A stretch of 64,000 bases of DNA from Bacteroidota bacterium (GTDB lineage: Bacteria > Bacteroidota > Bacteroidia > B-17B0 > Aurantibacillaceae). The notes under the pieces are model-generated. The model ran no database searches and was not told where the DNA came from. It saw nothing but the letters and a program-made list of their open reading frames with translations. The stretch is taken from contig JACPOC010000025.1 of NCBI GenBank assembly GCA_016185125.1, positions 1 to 64,000 of the forward strand, written 5' to 3'. The first letter of the stretch is position 1, and the number at the start of each line of letters is the position of its first letter. Made by a program: the position numbers and the translations under genes. Below, one piece after another: positions 38,970 through 48,303 of this stretch.

Positions 38970-38977
38970 TACCTTTG
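38970..38977 (+). promoter_or_regulatory. Putative -7 element very close to the uvrC start
   Basis: TACCTTTG is a perfect TAnnTTTG match but ends only 7 bp before the uvrC ATG, which would give a nearly leaderless transcript. No TTG lies 19-21 bp upstream, so it may be fortuitous. Confidence 0.35.
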
Positions 38978-38984
38978 CTACTAG

Positions 38985-40793
38985 ATGGACAGTTATTCCG
39001 AGCATTTAAAAACACTGATAAAATCCTTGCCTGAAACTCCGGGTGTTTACCAGTATTTTGATGAAGAAGAAGTGTTGCTTTATGTTGGAAAAGCTAAAAA
39101 TTTAAAGAAAAGAGTTTCGTCTTATTTCTCAAAAGAGCAGGATAGCGCCCGTTTGCGGCTGATGGTTCGCAAGATTTTTGACATAAAAACAATTAAAGTT
39201 AATACGGAATTAGATGCGTTGATATTGGAAAACAACCTAATAAAAAGTTTGAAGCCCCGTTACAATGTTAATTTAAGGGATGATAAAACCTATCCCTGGA
39301 TCGTATTAAAAAAAGAGAGATTTCCGAGGCTGATGTATACCCGAAACAAGGTAAAAGACAAAAGTGAATATTATGGCCCTTATGCCTCTGTAAAATTAAT
39401 GCACACCTTGCTTGATCTTATACGACAGCTTTACCCCTTGCGCACCTGCAGTTACGATTTAAGTAAGGAAAACATTGATAAAGGAAAATTCAGGCCCTGT
39501 CTGGAATTTCATATTGGCCGATGCAAAGCCCCCTGCGTGAACAAGCAAGCAGTAGAGGAATATGATGAAAACATAATTGAAATAAAACAAATTCTAAAAG
39601 GGGAACTTGCATTTGCTTTGCGCGAACTTAAAGAAAAAATGCTGCAAGCCAGTAACCGTTATGATTTTGAAGCAGCGGAAAGCTTAAAAAAACGTATTGA
39701 TATTTTAAGTGTTTATCAGGGAAAATCAACAGTGGTGCACCCTTCAGTAACCAATACCGATGTGTTTAATATTATCAGTGATGAAAAGAATGCATATGTA
39801 CATTATTTTAAAATAAATAACGGCGCAATTATACATGCGCAAACCATTGAGCTTCGAAAAAAAATTGAAGAGACCGACGAAGAGCTTTTATTATTTGCCA
39901 TTCTTGAATTCAGAGGCCGTTTTAACAGCAACAGTAAAGATTTACTCGTGCCGTTTATTCCAACGATAGAATTGCCCGGCTGTGAATATATAGTGCCTAA
40001 AATTGGGGATAAAAAGCACTTGATGGATTTATGTTTACATAATGCAATGGCCTATAAATTGGAGCGCGACACACAAATATCCTTAACCGATCCCGACAGG
40101 CACACCGATCGCATTATGAATCAGATGATGAAAGATTTGAGGTTAAAAGAGCAACCCAGAAGGATAGAAGGCTTTGATAACAGTAATATTCAGGGAGCTT
40201 TTGCAGTGAGTGCTATGCCGGTTTTTATAGATGGGAAACCCGCGAAAAAAGAATACCGTCATTTTAATGTGAAAACAGTTGAAGGTCCTGATGACTTTGC
40301 CACCATGGAGGAAGTTATTTTAAGAAGGTATACCAGAGTGTTGGAAGAAAATTTGCCAATGCCGCAATTAATAGTGATAGACGGTGGAAAAGGGCAATTA
40401 GGGGCTGCGATGGAAAGTTTACGAAAGCTTGATTTAATTGGTAAAGTAGCCGTAATAGGAATTGCTAAAAGACTGGAAGAAATTTACTTTCCAGGAGATC
40501 CTTTGCCATTGTATCTTGATAAAAGAAGTGAGACTTTAAAAGTTATTCAGCATATAAGAGATGAGGCACATCGATTCGGAATAACCCATCATAGAAATAA
40601 GCGGAGCAGAGGAACTTTTAAAACAGAGTTAAGCGAAGTAAAAGGAATAAGCGAAAAAACGGCAGAAAAATTACTGCTCGAGCTTAAGAGTGTTAAATAC
40701 ATTAAAGAAGCGAGTTTAGAAGATCTGGAAAAAGTAGTGGGAAAAAGCAAGGCAGAGCTTGTTTTTAATTATTTTAAAGAAAAAAAAGAGTAA
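38985..40793 (+). CDS. uvrC: Excinuclease ABC subunit C
   Basis: 602 residues, standard length. Makes both incisions in nucleotide excision repair with UvrA and UvrB. Order of domains: GIY-YIG nuclease (ETPGVYQYFDEEEVLLYVGK, then AKNLKKRVSSYF), a cysteine cluster (RTCSY...RPCLEFHIGRCKAPC), UVR motif for UvrB contact (YDFEAAESLKKRIDIL, near 230), RNase H-like nuclease (IEGFDNSNIQGAFAVSAMPVF and VIDGGKGQL with catalytic aspartates), and C-terminal helix-hairpin-helix (LSEVKGISEKTAEKLLLEL). The start matches the usual family start. No ribosome binding site is visible upstream. Confidence 0.97.
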   Translation: MDSYSEHLKTLIKSLPETPGVYQYFDEEEVLLYVGKAKNLKKRVSSYFSKEQDSARLRLMVRKIFDIKTIKVNTELDALILENNLIKSLKPRYNVNLRDDKTYPWIVLKKERFPRLMYTRNKVKDKSEYYGPYASVKLMHTLLDLIRQLYPLRTCSYDLSKENIDKGKFRPCLEFHIGRCKAPCVNKQAVEEYDENIIEIKQILKGELAFALRELKEKMLQASNRYDFEAAESLKKRIDILSVYQGKSTVVHPSVTNTDVFNIISDEKNAYVHYFKINNGAIIHAQTIELRKKIEETDEELLLFAILEFRGRFNSNSKDLLVPFIPTIELPGCEYIVPKIGDKKHLMDLCLHNAMAYKLERDTQISLTDPDRHTDRIMNQMMKDLRLKEQPRRIEGFDNSNIQGAFAVSAMPVFIDGKPAKKEYRHFNVKTVEGPDDFATMEEVILRRYTRVLEENLPMPQLIVIDGGKGQLGAAMESLRKLDLIGKVAVIGIAKRLEEIYFPGDPLPLYLDKRSETLKVIQHIRDEAHRFGITHHRNKRSRGTFKTELSEVKGISEKTAEKLLLELKSVKYIKEASLEDLEKVVGKSKAELVFNYFKEKKE

Positions 40794-40802
40794 TTTTATA
40801 AT

Positions 40803-41891
40803 GTGCAAATTAGGTTACTTATATTTTTATTACTGGTATTTTCGGGTGTTCATGCACAAAACAACCTGCGTTTAATTTCTGAGAATGGGCGTCTGTTTAA
40901 AGCCTACGCAAATAACAAAGTATTAAATGAGAAACCGGAAGCCAGTATTTTAGTAGAAAACATTAAAGAAGATACACTGGTAATTAGAGTTGAATTTGAA
41001 GATAAAGAAATTGCTGAGGGTACTCTGTATTTTTTAGAAAAACGAAATAAAGTCGCCCATAAAGAGTTTAACTATTTATTGGACAATAAACATAATAAAG
41101 TAAAATTTACCTTTACCGGAATGTATCCCATAATAACATTACCGGAACCGTTAGTTCCTGTTAAGCCGGTAGTAGATACAAGTTATAAATTACGTAACAA
41201 TTTATTGGGTCATTATTGCGAGTTAAAAGAAGGAAAGGCTCTTTACTTCAATAACATTCCCTCGAAAGGTGACTGTAAAACACCTATGCCTAAAATTTAC
41301 CTTACTTACTATACGAATTTAGTAAAGCGGGCGCAAACAGAAGATGATAAATATGCCATTGCGGAGAATACTTGCAGAAATAATTGCATCAGCGTATCGC
41401 AATTAAATAAAATTTTAGCGCTTGTGCCGTATGAACTAGAGAAGTTAAAGCTTATCAGAACAGCGTATTATCACATAACAGATAAAAAGAATAAGTCGCA
41501 ATTGGACAGTAGTTTTAAACTGGAATCCTCTAAAAAAGAACTGAATGGTTTTTTAACAACGGCGGACGAGACAAAACAACAACTTGTAAACTGCACCAAA
41601 AGTTCGCCGGATAACGTTATAGGTTTATTTTGCGAAAAACTTAGCGTGTACGCCAACGACGCGGAACGTTACCAGATTTTTAAAAAGACTTATGCAGATT
41701 ATTGTTATTCCACAGCGCAGGTAAAGCAAGTATTAAAAACTTTTATTCACGATCGCGAAAAATTGGACGCAGCAAAAGCCTTGTATTATTATTGTACTGA
41801 AAAAGAAAAATTTGAAGACTTATCGGAGAGCTTTTCATATAATACAACCACGGCGGATTTAAAGGATTTTGTGAGTAAACAGAAGAATTAA
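40803..41891 (+). CDS. Exported DUF4476 protein
   Basis: 362 residues from GTG at 40803; an ATG two bases earlier is in another frame. Signal peptide: MQIRLLIFLLLVFSGVHAQ. The region 185-230 (EDDKYAIAENTCRNNCISVS, then QLNKILALVPYELEKLKLIR) and a second copy around 285-335 (CYSTAQVKQVLKTFIHDREKL) match the DUF4476 repeat, a helical module in Bacteroidota periplasmic proteins of unknown role. Several cysteines (CKTP, CRNNC, CEKL, CYS, YYC) suggest disulfides. The gene is 9 bp after uvrC and 13 bp before the flippase, so it may belong to either unit. Confidence 0.75.
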   Translation: MQIRLLIFLLLVFSGVHAQNNLRLISENGRLFKAYANNKVLNEKPEASILVENIKEDTLVIRVEFEDKEIAEGTLYFLEKRNKVAHKEFNYLLDNKHNKVKFTFTGMYPIITLPEPLVPVKPVVDTSYKLRNNLLGHYCELKEGKALYFNNIPSKGDCKTPMPKIYLTYYTNLVKRAQTEDDKYAIAENTCRNNCISVSQLNKILALVPYELEKLKLIRTAYYHITDKKNKSQLDSSFKLESSKKELNGFLTTADETKQQLVNCTKSSPDNVIGLFCEKLSVYANDAERYQIFKKTYADYCYSTAQVKQVLKTFIHDREKLDAAKALYYYCTEKEKFEDLSESFSYNTTTADLKDFVSKQKN

Positions 41892-41904
41892 TACGTTTTA
41901 TTAT

Positions 41905-43251
41905 TTGTCCTTAAACAAAAATATTTTTTATAGTTTTCTTACCCAAATCCCAACGCTTATACTTGGTATTGTTTCAGGGGTATTTATAACCCGGATACTT
42001 GGTGCCGAAGGAAAGGGCGTGTATGCCATTATTCAATCAGACTGCGAATTATTTTCTCTCGTTTTCAGTTTTAGTATCACAGGAGGCATGGTTTATTTTA
42101 TATCCTTGAATAAAATTTCTATTAATAAACTTTTAGGGTTGGGGGTGTTTATTTTACTGATTGGCGCGTTTTTAAGCGCCTCCATTCTGGTAATTTCAAA
42201 ATTATATTTCAGCACATCGCTTATTTTTCCACGAAACTATAACTCATGGTTTTATGTTATTTACGTTTTCGCTGCGTTTTGTTTTAGTCTTTTCAATTCC
42301 TTTATTTCAGCCATTTTCCAGGGAAAGTCACTTTTTAAATACGTGAATACTGTTTCATTACTCAACAGTATTTTTAACTTATCATTTTTCACTTTTGCCT
42401 TTCTTTATCATTATTACATTTCACCCATTGGCTTTAAAAGCGTGCTCGGTTTAGCTTTGATAGTATTTATTCTAAATGCCGTGATGTGGATTTATTTTTT
42501 TAAAAAACACATTGATATTTTACCTTCCTTTAATATTAGCTTAAAATACGATGTTAAACCACTTCTTAAATTTGTGGCATATGATCATATCGGACACATC
42601 ATTAACTTTTTAAATTACCGTCTTGACATCTGGATCATTAATAATTATGTGAAAGACTTAAAGCAGTTGGGTTATTATAATGTGGCGGTTACAACAGCAC
42701 AAATGGTGTGGCTCATCACAACCCCCATAGCCTCCGTTCTGATTCCTTACCTAGTTAAAAGCGGTGACGATGAAAAGAATAAAATTTTCCCATTCTTTTC
42801 AAGGTTTAATTTTACAGCGTCTCTTTTAATTGTTGTCATCTCTGTTATACTCGCCCCTGTTCTGCTACCCTTAATTTATGGAGCTGAATTTGTTAACTCG
42901 GTTCCTTTATTTATGGCGTTAACCGGTGGTGTTTTATTTTACTCGGTAAGCAAGATTTTTGCGACCTATATTTATTGCTCCGGTAAAATCGAGTTTAATT
43001 TAATGGTAGCTGCCATAGGGTTATTCTTTACTATTTTAATGAATTTAATTTTAATTCCTAAAATTGGTGTACTGGGTGCAAGTATTGCTTCAAGCCTCTC
43101 TTATTTTTGCATGTTTATCTCAACAAGTTATTTTGTGTTTAACAGGGTAAACCTTCCATTCGCTAGTTACTTTCTTTTAAACAAAGGAGATATTAAAGCG
43201 ATATCGCAAAAAGCAAAAGGAATGCTGGAAGCTATGCGGAAAGCCGATTAA
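41905..43251 (+). CDS. Polysaccharide flippase (Wzx/MOP superfamily)
   Basis: 448 residues, about 12-14 membrane segments. The N-terminus SFLTQIPTLILGIVSGVFITRILGAEGKGVYA is the classic start of Wzx-type lipid-linked oligosaccharide flippases (short form: GIVSGVFITRILGAEGKG). The start is probably TTG at 41905, as no in-frame ATG precedes the first helix. It would move undecaprenyl-linked repeat units across the inner membrane and marks the left edge of the polysaccharide locus. Its stop abuts the convergent glycosyltransferase stop. Confidence 0.85.
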   Translation: MSLNKNIFYSFLTQIPTLILGIVSGVFITRILGAEGKGVYAIIQSDCELFSLVFSFSITGGMVYFISLNKISINKLLGLGVFILLIGAFLSASILVISKLYFSTSLIFPRNYNSWFYVIYVFAAFCFSLFNSFISAIFQGKSLFKYVNTVSLLNSIFNLSFFTFAFLYHYYISPIGFKSVLGLALIVFILNAVMWIYFFKKHIDILPSFNISLKYDVKPLLKFVAYDHIGHIINFLNYRLDIWIINNYVKDLKQLGYYNVAVTTAQMVWLITTPIASVLIPYLVKSGDDEKNKIFPFFSRFNFTASLLIVVISVILAPVLLPLIYGAEFVNSVPLFMALTGGVLFYSVSKIFATYIYCSGKIEFNLMVAAIGLFFTILMNLILIPKIGVLGASIASSLSYFCMFISTSYFVFNRVNLPFASYFLLNKGDIKAISQKAKGMLEAMRKAD

Positions 43252-44193
43252 CTATAATTTACCTAGCAGCTTAGGGTGTTTTATTATAAGGCCTGCGAAA
43301 TGTAACCCCTTAACTATTTTTCGTTTAAAGTTTATTTTTCGTTTAGCAAAAGTATGATTAAAAAAGTCCAAATGCCTCATTAATATATATCTATTTGCAG
43401 CTTTAGATAATTTCTTGTCCAGCATAAACACAAACATTTTTTTCCAAAGTGGCACATTAAAGAATCTTGCCCTTTCATCGCCATGCGGTGTTAAGGTTCG
43501 ATTGCCTATATAAATACCACGCATAGCAACAGGTTCGGTTAATCGCCCTGCCATTAGTTTGCCATAATAACACAGTCGATAAAAAAACTCTGTGTCTTCG
43601 CTCCAAATAAATTCTTCATCGTGAAGCCCAGTTTTTACAAAAACCGTTTTCTTTAATGTGATGCCATTTACATGAAACCACCCGTTTTTTTCAAGTAAAA
43701 GAACTTCAAAAAGATCTTCTGGTTTTGCCGCAATATCCATCGTTGTTAATTCAAGCTGCGAGTGATTATATTTCCCGTCTTTCATCCTCTTCATATGAAT
43801 TTCCAAACTTTGCTGATCATAAGGAAATGTACCAATGGCTTCATAAACGCCATCAATTTCCGGATTATTCTCAAAAAGTTCTTTTGCTTTTGTAAAACGT
43901 CCAGGCAAATAAAAATCGTCATTATCTAAAAAAGAAACAAATTCACTTGTTGAATTAATAATGCCTAAATTTCTGCTAGCTCCAGTTCCCCGATTTTCTT
44001 TATTGGGATGAAATACAAGTTTAACTCTTGGATCTTTTTTAATGAAATTCTCTGCGATTGAAATGGAGCCATCCATTGAGCCATCATCTGCTAAAATTAC
44101 TTCGGCAGTTTCAGGTTGAATTAAACACGATTCAATAGCTTTCGCCAGGAATTTTTCAGCATTGAATATGGGAATAACCACAGAAACCCTCAT
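43252..44193 (-). CDS. Family 2 glycosyltransferase
   Basis: 313 residues with a GT-A fold. The N-terminus RVSVVIPIFNAEKFLAKAIE, then ILADDGSMDGS and FVSFLDNDDFYLPGRF, gives the nucleotide-binding DDGS and the metal-binding DxD (LDNDD). EFIWSEDTEFFYRLCYYG resembles the ED acceptor/catalytic-base region. Donor and acceptor sugars are unknown. It is the only glycosyltransferase on the minus strand and meets the flippase gene tail to tail with no gap. No transmembrane segment is evident; it should act at the inner face of the membrane. Confidence 0.88.
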   Translation of the reverse strand: MRVSVVIPIFNAEKFLAKAIESCLIQPETAEVILADDGSMDGSISIAENFIKKDPRVKLVFHPNKENRGTGASRNLGIINSTSEFVSFLDNDDFYLPGRFTKAKELFENNPEIDGVYEAIGTFPYDQQSLEIHMKRMKDGKYNHSQLELTTMDIAAKPEDLFEVLLLEKNGWFHVNGITLKKTVFVKTGLHDEEFIWSEDTEFFYRLCYYGKLMAGRLTEPVAMRGIYIGNRTLTPHGDERARFFNVPLWKKMFVFMLDKKLSKAANRYILMRHLDFFNHTFAKRKINFKRKIVKGLHFAGLIIKHPKLLGKL

Positions 44194-44574
44194 TTACTCT
44201 TTTTGCAGTAAATGTATAAAAAATGATGAATTGTTATATAAAAATCTTATCTTATGATCCTAAAGCAAGCAATTTTGCTTAACACCATAAATAACCTCGT
44301 CGATTTTTATTGCCAGCTTTAAGAAATTACTTCTAATTAATTCAACACCAACGGATTTACTTAAGTTAAACTTTTCTTTTATAAATTTACCAGTTCCGCC
44401 ATTGCCACCTTCCAGCATTGTATTAATTTTATTTAAAAACATTCTCGATTATTCATACTTCGTACAAAATTAAATTATAATAAAAGCTAAAGTTTAACCG
44501 CCAATACAAAAAAGCTGACTTTCTGCTTTGCTAATTACTTTTAAAACAATATCTTTAAATTCAAATTGTACTCC
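44194..44574. other. Gap between divergent polysaccharide genes, with one doubtful small reading frame
   Basis: The 381-bp gap separates the minus-strand glycosyltransferase from the amidotransferase gene. It contains a promoter candidate (44528-44557). A minus-strand frame of 60 residues (44260-44442, MFLNKINTMLEGGNGGTGKF...) is open, but I recognise nothing in it, it has no visible start signal, and its composition is that of local AT-rich DNA. It could be the remnant of a lost gene. I see no RNA gene. Confidence 0.4.
44528..44557 (+). promoter_or_regulatory. Putative promoter of the plus-strand glycan gene cluster
   Basis: TTG at 44528-44530 (part of TTTG), a 19-bp spacer and TATCTTTA at 44550-44557, seven of eight bases of TAnnTTTG. 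The transcript would begin about 10 bp before the ATG at 44575. The genes from 44575 to 50416 follow with small gaps or overlaps and could be read from here. Confidence 0.5.
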
Positions 44575-45702
44575 ATGACTCCAATATACCAAATGTGCTC
44601 TAATTGTATTTTGGATACCATTGATGACCCGGATATACAATTTGATAACAAGGGTATTTGCAATTATTGTAACGAATATTACCGTCTTCATACTGGTTCA
44701 GAAAATCAAAAGCCTGAAAGTAAAAAAGAAAAACTATCCGCGATTATCTCAAAAATGAAGGCTGCAGGAAGAGATAAGCCTTACGATTGTATTCTAGGAA
44801 TTAGCGGAGGTATTGACAGTTGTTATCTTGCCTATAAAGCAAAGCAACTTGGTTTAAGAGCCTTAATTGTTCATTATGACAATGGCTGGAATTCAGCGCT
44901 TGCTGTTAATAATATCGAAAAAATTATTAATAAATTAAATTTTGATTTATTTACTTACGTAAATGATTGGTCAGAGTTTAAAGATATCCAACTTTCGTTT
45001 TTAAAGGCTTCTGTTATCGATATTGAATTAATTACGGATCACGGAATATTGTCTGTTCTCTATAAAGCAGCGAAAAAAAATAAATGTAAATATATATTAT
45101 TAGGAAGTAACTCTGCTACAGAGAGTATTTTGCCCTCTCAATGGTATCATTGGAAAAATGACGCTTTAAATATAAAAGCAATTCATAAACATTTTGGAAC
45201 AATAAAAATTAAAACCTTTCCTTACATCAATTTTTATAATAGAATAAAAATTGATGTTTTAAAAAAAATTAGATTCGTCAGTATTCTTGATCTTATGGAT
45301 TATAATAAAGAAGAAGCTAAAAAAGAATTAATTTCACTTGGATGGAAAGATTATGGCGGCAAACATTTTGAATCTATCTTTACACGATTTTACCAAGGTT
45401 ATATTCTGCCTGTAAAATTTAAAGTTGATAAAAGAAAAGCTCATTTGTCATCAATTATTTTAGCCGGTCAAATAGATAGGGTGACTGCTTTAAAAATTAT
45501 GGAAAATAATGAATATACTCAAAAGCTGCAATTTGAAGATAAAGAATTTGTAATTAAGAAATTAGGAATTGGTCTAGAAGAATTTGAAAAAATTATGACT
45601 TTGCCAATAAAAAGCCATTTTGATTATCCTTCATACATCACAAGGCATTATAAATATATGAGTTTTTTAACAAAACTTTTTCGGCCTCTAAAAAGAAAAT
45701 GA
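44575..45702 (+). CDS. N-acetyl sugar amidotransferase (WbpG/PseA/LegG-type)
   Basis: 375 residues from ATG at 44575 (a TTG nine bases earlier is in frame but less likely, since the promoter ends at 44557). An N-terminal zinc site, CSNCILD...CNYCNEY, precedes the PP-loop ATP pyrophosphatase motif GISGGIDSCYLA near residue 80. ILLGSNSATE and YKYMSF at the end fit the WbpG group. These enzymes convert an acetamido group to an acetamidino group on UDP- or CMP-linked sugars, using ammonia from a HisH-like glutaminase and a HisF-like partner. Neither partner gene is in the window, so it may use free ammonia or partners elsewhere. It opens the plus-strand glycan operon. Confidence 0.85.
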   Translation: MTPIYQMCSNCILDTIDDPDIQFDNKGICNYCNEYYRLHTGSENQKPESKKEKLSAIISKMKAAGRDKPYDCILGISGGIDSCYLAYKAKQLGLRALIVHYDNGWNSALAVNNIEKIINKLNFDLFTYVNDWSEFKDIQLSFLKASVIDIELITDHGILSVLYKAAKKNKCKYILLGSNSATESILPSQWYHWKNDALNIKAIHKHFGTIKIKTFPYINFYNRIKIDVLKKIRFVSILDLMDYNKEEAKKELISLGWKDYGGKHFESIFTRFYQGYILPVKFKVDKRKAHLSSIILAGQIDRVTALKIMENNEYTQKLQFEDKEFVIKKLGIGLEEFEKIMTLPIKSHFDYPSYITRHYKYMSFLTKLFRPLKRK

Positions 45703-45736
45703 TAGTTTTGTTTATTATCCATAAGGATAATCTTAA

Positions 45737-46852
45737 ATGAAGTTTGAAAATCAAAATATACTTATTGTTTCTAATGAGCCATGGGGGGAGCTCTGGTTTA
45801 CTAAACATAATTATGCTAATGAATTATCAAAAAGAAATAATGTCATTTTTATTAATTCACCTTTCAAGTGGAAACCACAAAATATTTTTAAAAATAAAAT
45901 TAAAAAAGAAAAAGAAAAAGAAAATTTTTCAGTTCTATCAATCCAAAATTATCTTCCGGCCTTAAATACTTACTTTATAGCGTTTAATAATTTTATTGCA
46001 ACAAAAAGATTAAGAAAGTTTTTAAAAAGAAATAAATATAATGATTATATTTTATGGTCTTTTACCCCTCTATTTCTCTATAATCCAAAATTACTAAAGT
46101 GTAAATTAAGTATTTTTCATGTGGCTGATTTGCATTGGACTAAATTCCATGGCACAGATATTTTGAGTACCAACGCGGATTTTTTATTTTTTATTTCGAA
46201 GCATATATTACCTGAGTATAGTTTTACAAATAAACCTAAATTAATTCTTCATCATGGGATTTCTAGTGAAGAATATGAATTTGATAGTGCTATTGAAGCT
46301 AAAATTAAAGAGGAATTAATTTCTTATGGAAAATTTGGTCTTTTCATTGGCTCAATTGATAACCGATTAAATTTTGATTTAATTTACAAAATGTCTCAAA
46401 AATTTCAAAAAGTTAATTTTCTTTTTGTTGGACCTATTAAGGTAGAAACAACCCACAATTATTATCATTTGTTTAAAGCAACCGTCAATATTTATAATTT
46501 AGGTATAAAACCATATAAGATTCTTAAATATTATATCCAGAAAAGTCATTTCTGCATATCGCCCATGGACATTAATTACCCGGGTAATGACATTTCACAT
46601 CATAAAACTATTTCATACTTAGCTCAGGGAAAACCAATATTCAGTCCTGTTTTTAAAGAATATTTAAGTTTCGAGAACTTACTTTATATGAATAATTCTG
46701 ATGAGATACTTTTAAACTCACTTGATCAGTTTTTGAAAAATGGAGAAGATGATAGCTTATATACTAAAAGAATAGACCTATCTAAATATTTTTTATTTGA
46801 GAAACATATTGAAAGGGCAGAAAATTATATAAATGAAATATTTAAGGGATAA
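45737..46852 (+). CDS. Glycosyltransferase, TuaH-like
   Basis: 371 residues. The N-terminus ILIVSNEPWGELWFTKHNYA and the segment LSIFHVADLHWTKFHG resemble the TuaH group, which has a GT-B fold and is found in teichuronic acid and O-antigen loci. FGLFIGSIDNRLNFDLIYKM begins the second Rossmann domain, and HKTISYLAQGKPIFSPVF is the donor-binding region. The glutamate pair typical of classic GT4 enzymes is not clear. A run of three AAAAAG units at about 45902-45923 encodes KKEKEKE, a site where slippage would change length without shifting frame. It is very AT-rich, more so than genes outside the locus. Confidence 0.75.
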   Translation: MKFENQNILIVSNEPWGELWFTKHNYANELSKRNNVIFINSPFKWKPQNIFKNKIKKEKEKENFSVLSIQNYLPALNTYFIAFNNFIATKRLRKFLKRNKYNDYILWSFTPLFLYNPKLLKCKLSIFHVADLHWTKFHGTDILSTNADFLFFISKHILPEYSFTNKPKLILHHGISSEEYEFDSAIEAKIKEELISYGKFGLFIGSIDNRLNFDLIYKMSQKFQKVNFLFVGPIKVETTHNYYHLFKATVNIYNLGIKPYKILKYYIQKSHFCISPMDINYPGNDISHHKTISYLAQGKPIFSPVFKEYLSFENLLYMNNSDEILLNSLDQFLKNGEDDSLYTKRIDLSKYFLFEKHIERAENYINEIFKG

Positions 46853-46855
46853 TCT

Positions 46856-47977
46856 ATGATACATGTAACATGGATCCTTGCAAATAATAGTTCAGCCCCC
46901 TATTTTAATTGGTTCGCAGAAATAGCTGCCAAAAAGAAAGAAATGGAGTTTAGTGTGGTTTGTTTATATAAAGATCCACCAGAAATGATTGAGGATCTGA
47001 AAAAGTTCGGCATTAAATGTTATTGGATCAAATATGATTATAACAAAAGAAAAACAGGCATTTTCAAAAGTACAATCGCTTTATATTTTCTTTTCAAAAA
47101 AATTAAGCCCACCGTTATTCACTCTCATTTGTTTGATGATTCTCTTGCAGCATTAATCGCAGGAAAAATCGCAGGAATTAAACATAGAGTAATTACAAAA
47201 GGGGACGCCGGCTTTCACTACTTGTACACGCCTCAATGGGTAATATTTGATAAATTCAATAATTACATGGCAACTAGAATAGTAACGATTTCCTCAGAGA
47301 ATAAAACGTTCATATTAGAAAAGGAACGCGCCGATCCTTCCAAGGTTGTGGTCATTCATCATGGGCTACCTCTTTTGCAAATTACATCACAATTCGAAAA
47401 TTATAAAAACGAGTTTAGGGAACTATGGCAATTAGAAAACAAAATTGTTATTGGTACGCTAAGCCGCTTTATAGAATGGAAGGGCTATAAAAAAATAGTG
47501 AACGCGGTTGAAATACTGATCCAGACCCATCCAAAATTATTATTTTTATTTACGGGAGCCGGCCCGCAAAAATACGAGATAGAAAAAAGTGTAAAAGAAA
47601 AAGGGCTTGAAAAGCATATTGTATTTACGAACTGGATTAACCCGAAAAAAATACCATCTTTATTTGGAGTCATGGACATTTACTTACATGCCGCGGAAAA
47701 TGAACCCTTTGGGTTGGTAATAGCAGAAGCAATGCTTAACGGAGTGCCTGTGGTATCAACAAGCACAGGCGCGGCCGCCGATGCGATCAAACACAAAAAA
47801 AACGGGTATCTTTGCAGCCCTGCAAGTGCTTTAGAATTAGCTGGAGGTGTGAAATACATATTACAACATAATTTAAACAATTGTATCGGCGCTGCGGGTA
47901 AGGAAACTGCAGAACAATTATTTTCGATTGAAAGAATGTATTCAAACCATATTGCTTTATATAAACAACAATTATGA
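46856..47977 (+). CDS. Family 4 glycosyltransferase
   Basis: 373 residues with a GT-B fold. The acceptor-side domain holds VIHSHLFDDSLAALIAGKIA. The donor-side domain has TLSRFIEWKGYKKIVNAVEI, FLFTGAGPQKYEIEKSV and the E-x7-E motif ENEPFGLVIAEAM, followed by GVPVVSTSTGAAADAI. These are full GT4 hallmarks, so it should be an active retaining glycosyltransferase. Donor unknown. It starts 3 bp after the TuaH-like gene, and its stop overlaps the next start as ATGA. Confidence 0.9.
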   Translation: MIHVTWILANNSSAPYFNWFAEIAAKKKEMEFSVVCLYKDPPEMIEDLKKFGIKCYWIKYDYNKRKTGIFKSTIALYFLFKKIKPTVIHSHLFDDSLAALIAGKIAGIKHRVITKGDAGFHYLYTPQWVIFDKFNNYMATRIVTISSENKTFILEKERADPSKVVVIHHGLPLLQITSQFENYKNEFRELWQLENKIVIGTLSRFIEWKGYKKIVNAVEILIQTHPKLLFLFTGAGPQKYEIEKSVKEKGLEKHIVFTNWINPKKIPSLFGVMDIYLHAAENEPFGLVIAEAMLNGVPVVSTSTGAAADAIKHKKNGYLCSPASALELAGGVKYILQHNLNNCIGAAGKETAEQLFSIERMYSNHIALYKQQL

Positions 47978-48303
47978 ATTTGAAATCTGTCATAAAGCAT
48001 TTATATAATAAACTCCCTTTTAAAAAGGAATTTTTTTCTTTCATTAAATTTTTTATTGTTCCTCCAAAAAGCCTCTATCAGCATCTTTATTTTAAGGGGG
48101 TTTTTAATGTAAAAATAGACCATGCAACTAAATTCAAAATGCATCACCTTAGTTTTATTGTAGAGAACGAAATATTTTGGGAAGGACTTTATAATGGATG
48201 GAAAAAAAAGTCTATCAGAAAGACTGATAAAATCTCTAAAAGCGATCATTGGAATTTTTTGCTGTGTAATAAACAAAAAGCTTTACAGTTAAACCTGTTA
48301 TGA
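47974..48303 (+). pseudogene. FkbM-type methyltransferase remnant lacking its catalytic core
   Basis: 109 residues. The first 75 (LPFKKEFFSFIKFF, LYFKGVFNVKID, FIVENEIFWEGLYNGWKKKS) read like the N-terminal segment of FkbM-family methyltransferases, just upstream of where the SAM motif (DIGANxG) should come. Instead the chain jumps to SDHWNFLLCNKQKALQLNLL, which looks like a family C-terminus. So about 150 residues of core appear to be missing without loss of frame. An A8 run lies near the join (about 48203). The gene keeps 4-bp ATGA overlaps with both neighbours. It cannot bind SAM as it stands. It may be a dead gene kept for translational coupling, or a small protein with a new use. Confidence 0.65.

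Noticed and set aside
45902-45923. AAAAAG tandem units as a phase-variation switch
   Set aside because: The unit is six bases, so slippage would add or remove two residues and not switch the frame.
47485-47679. Minus-strand open frames within the glycosyltransferase genes (also 47680-48044 and 48001-48276)
   Set aside because: They lie opposite well-supported GT4 and GT2 genes, have no domain signal and follow the codon pattern of the real genes read backwards.
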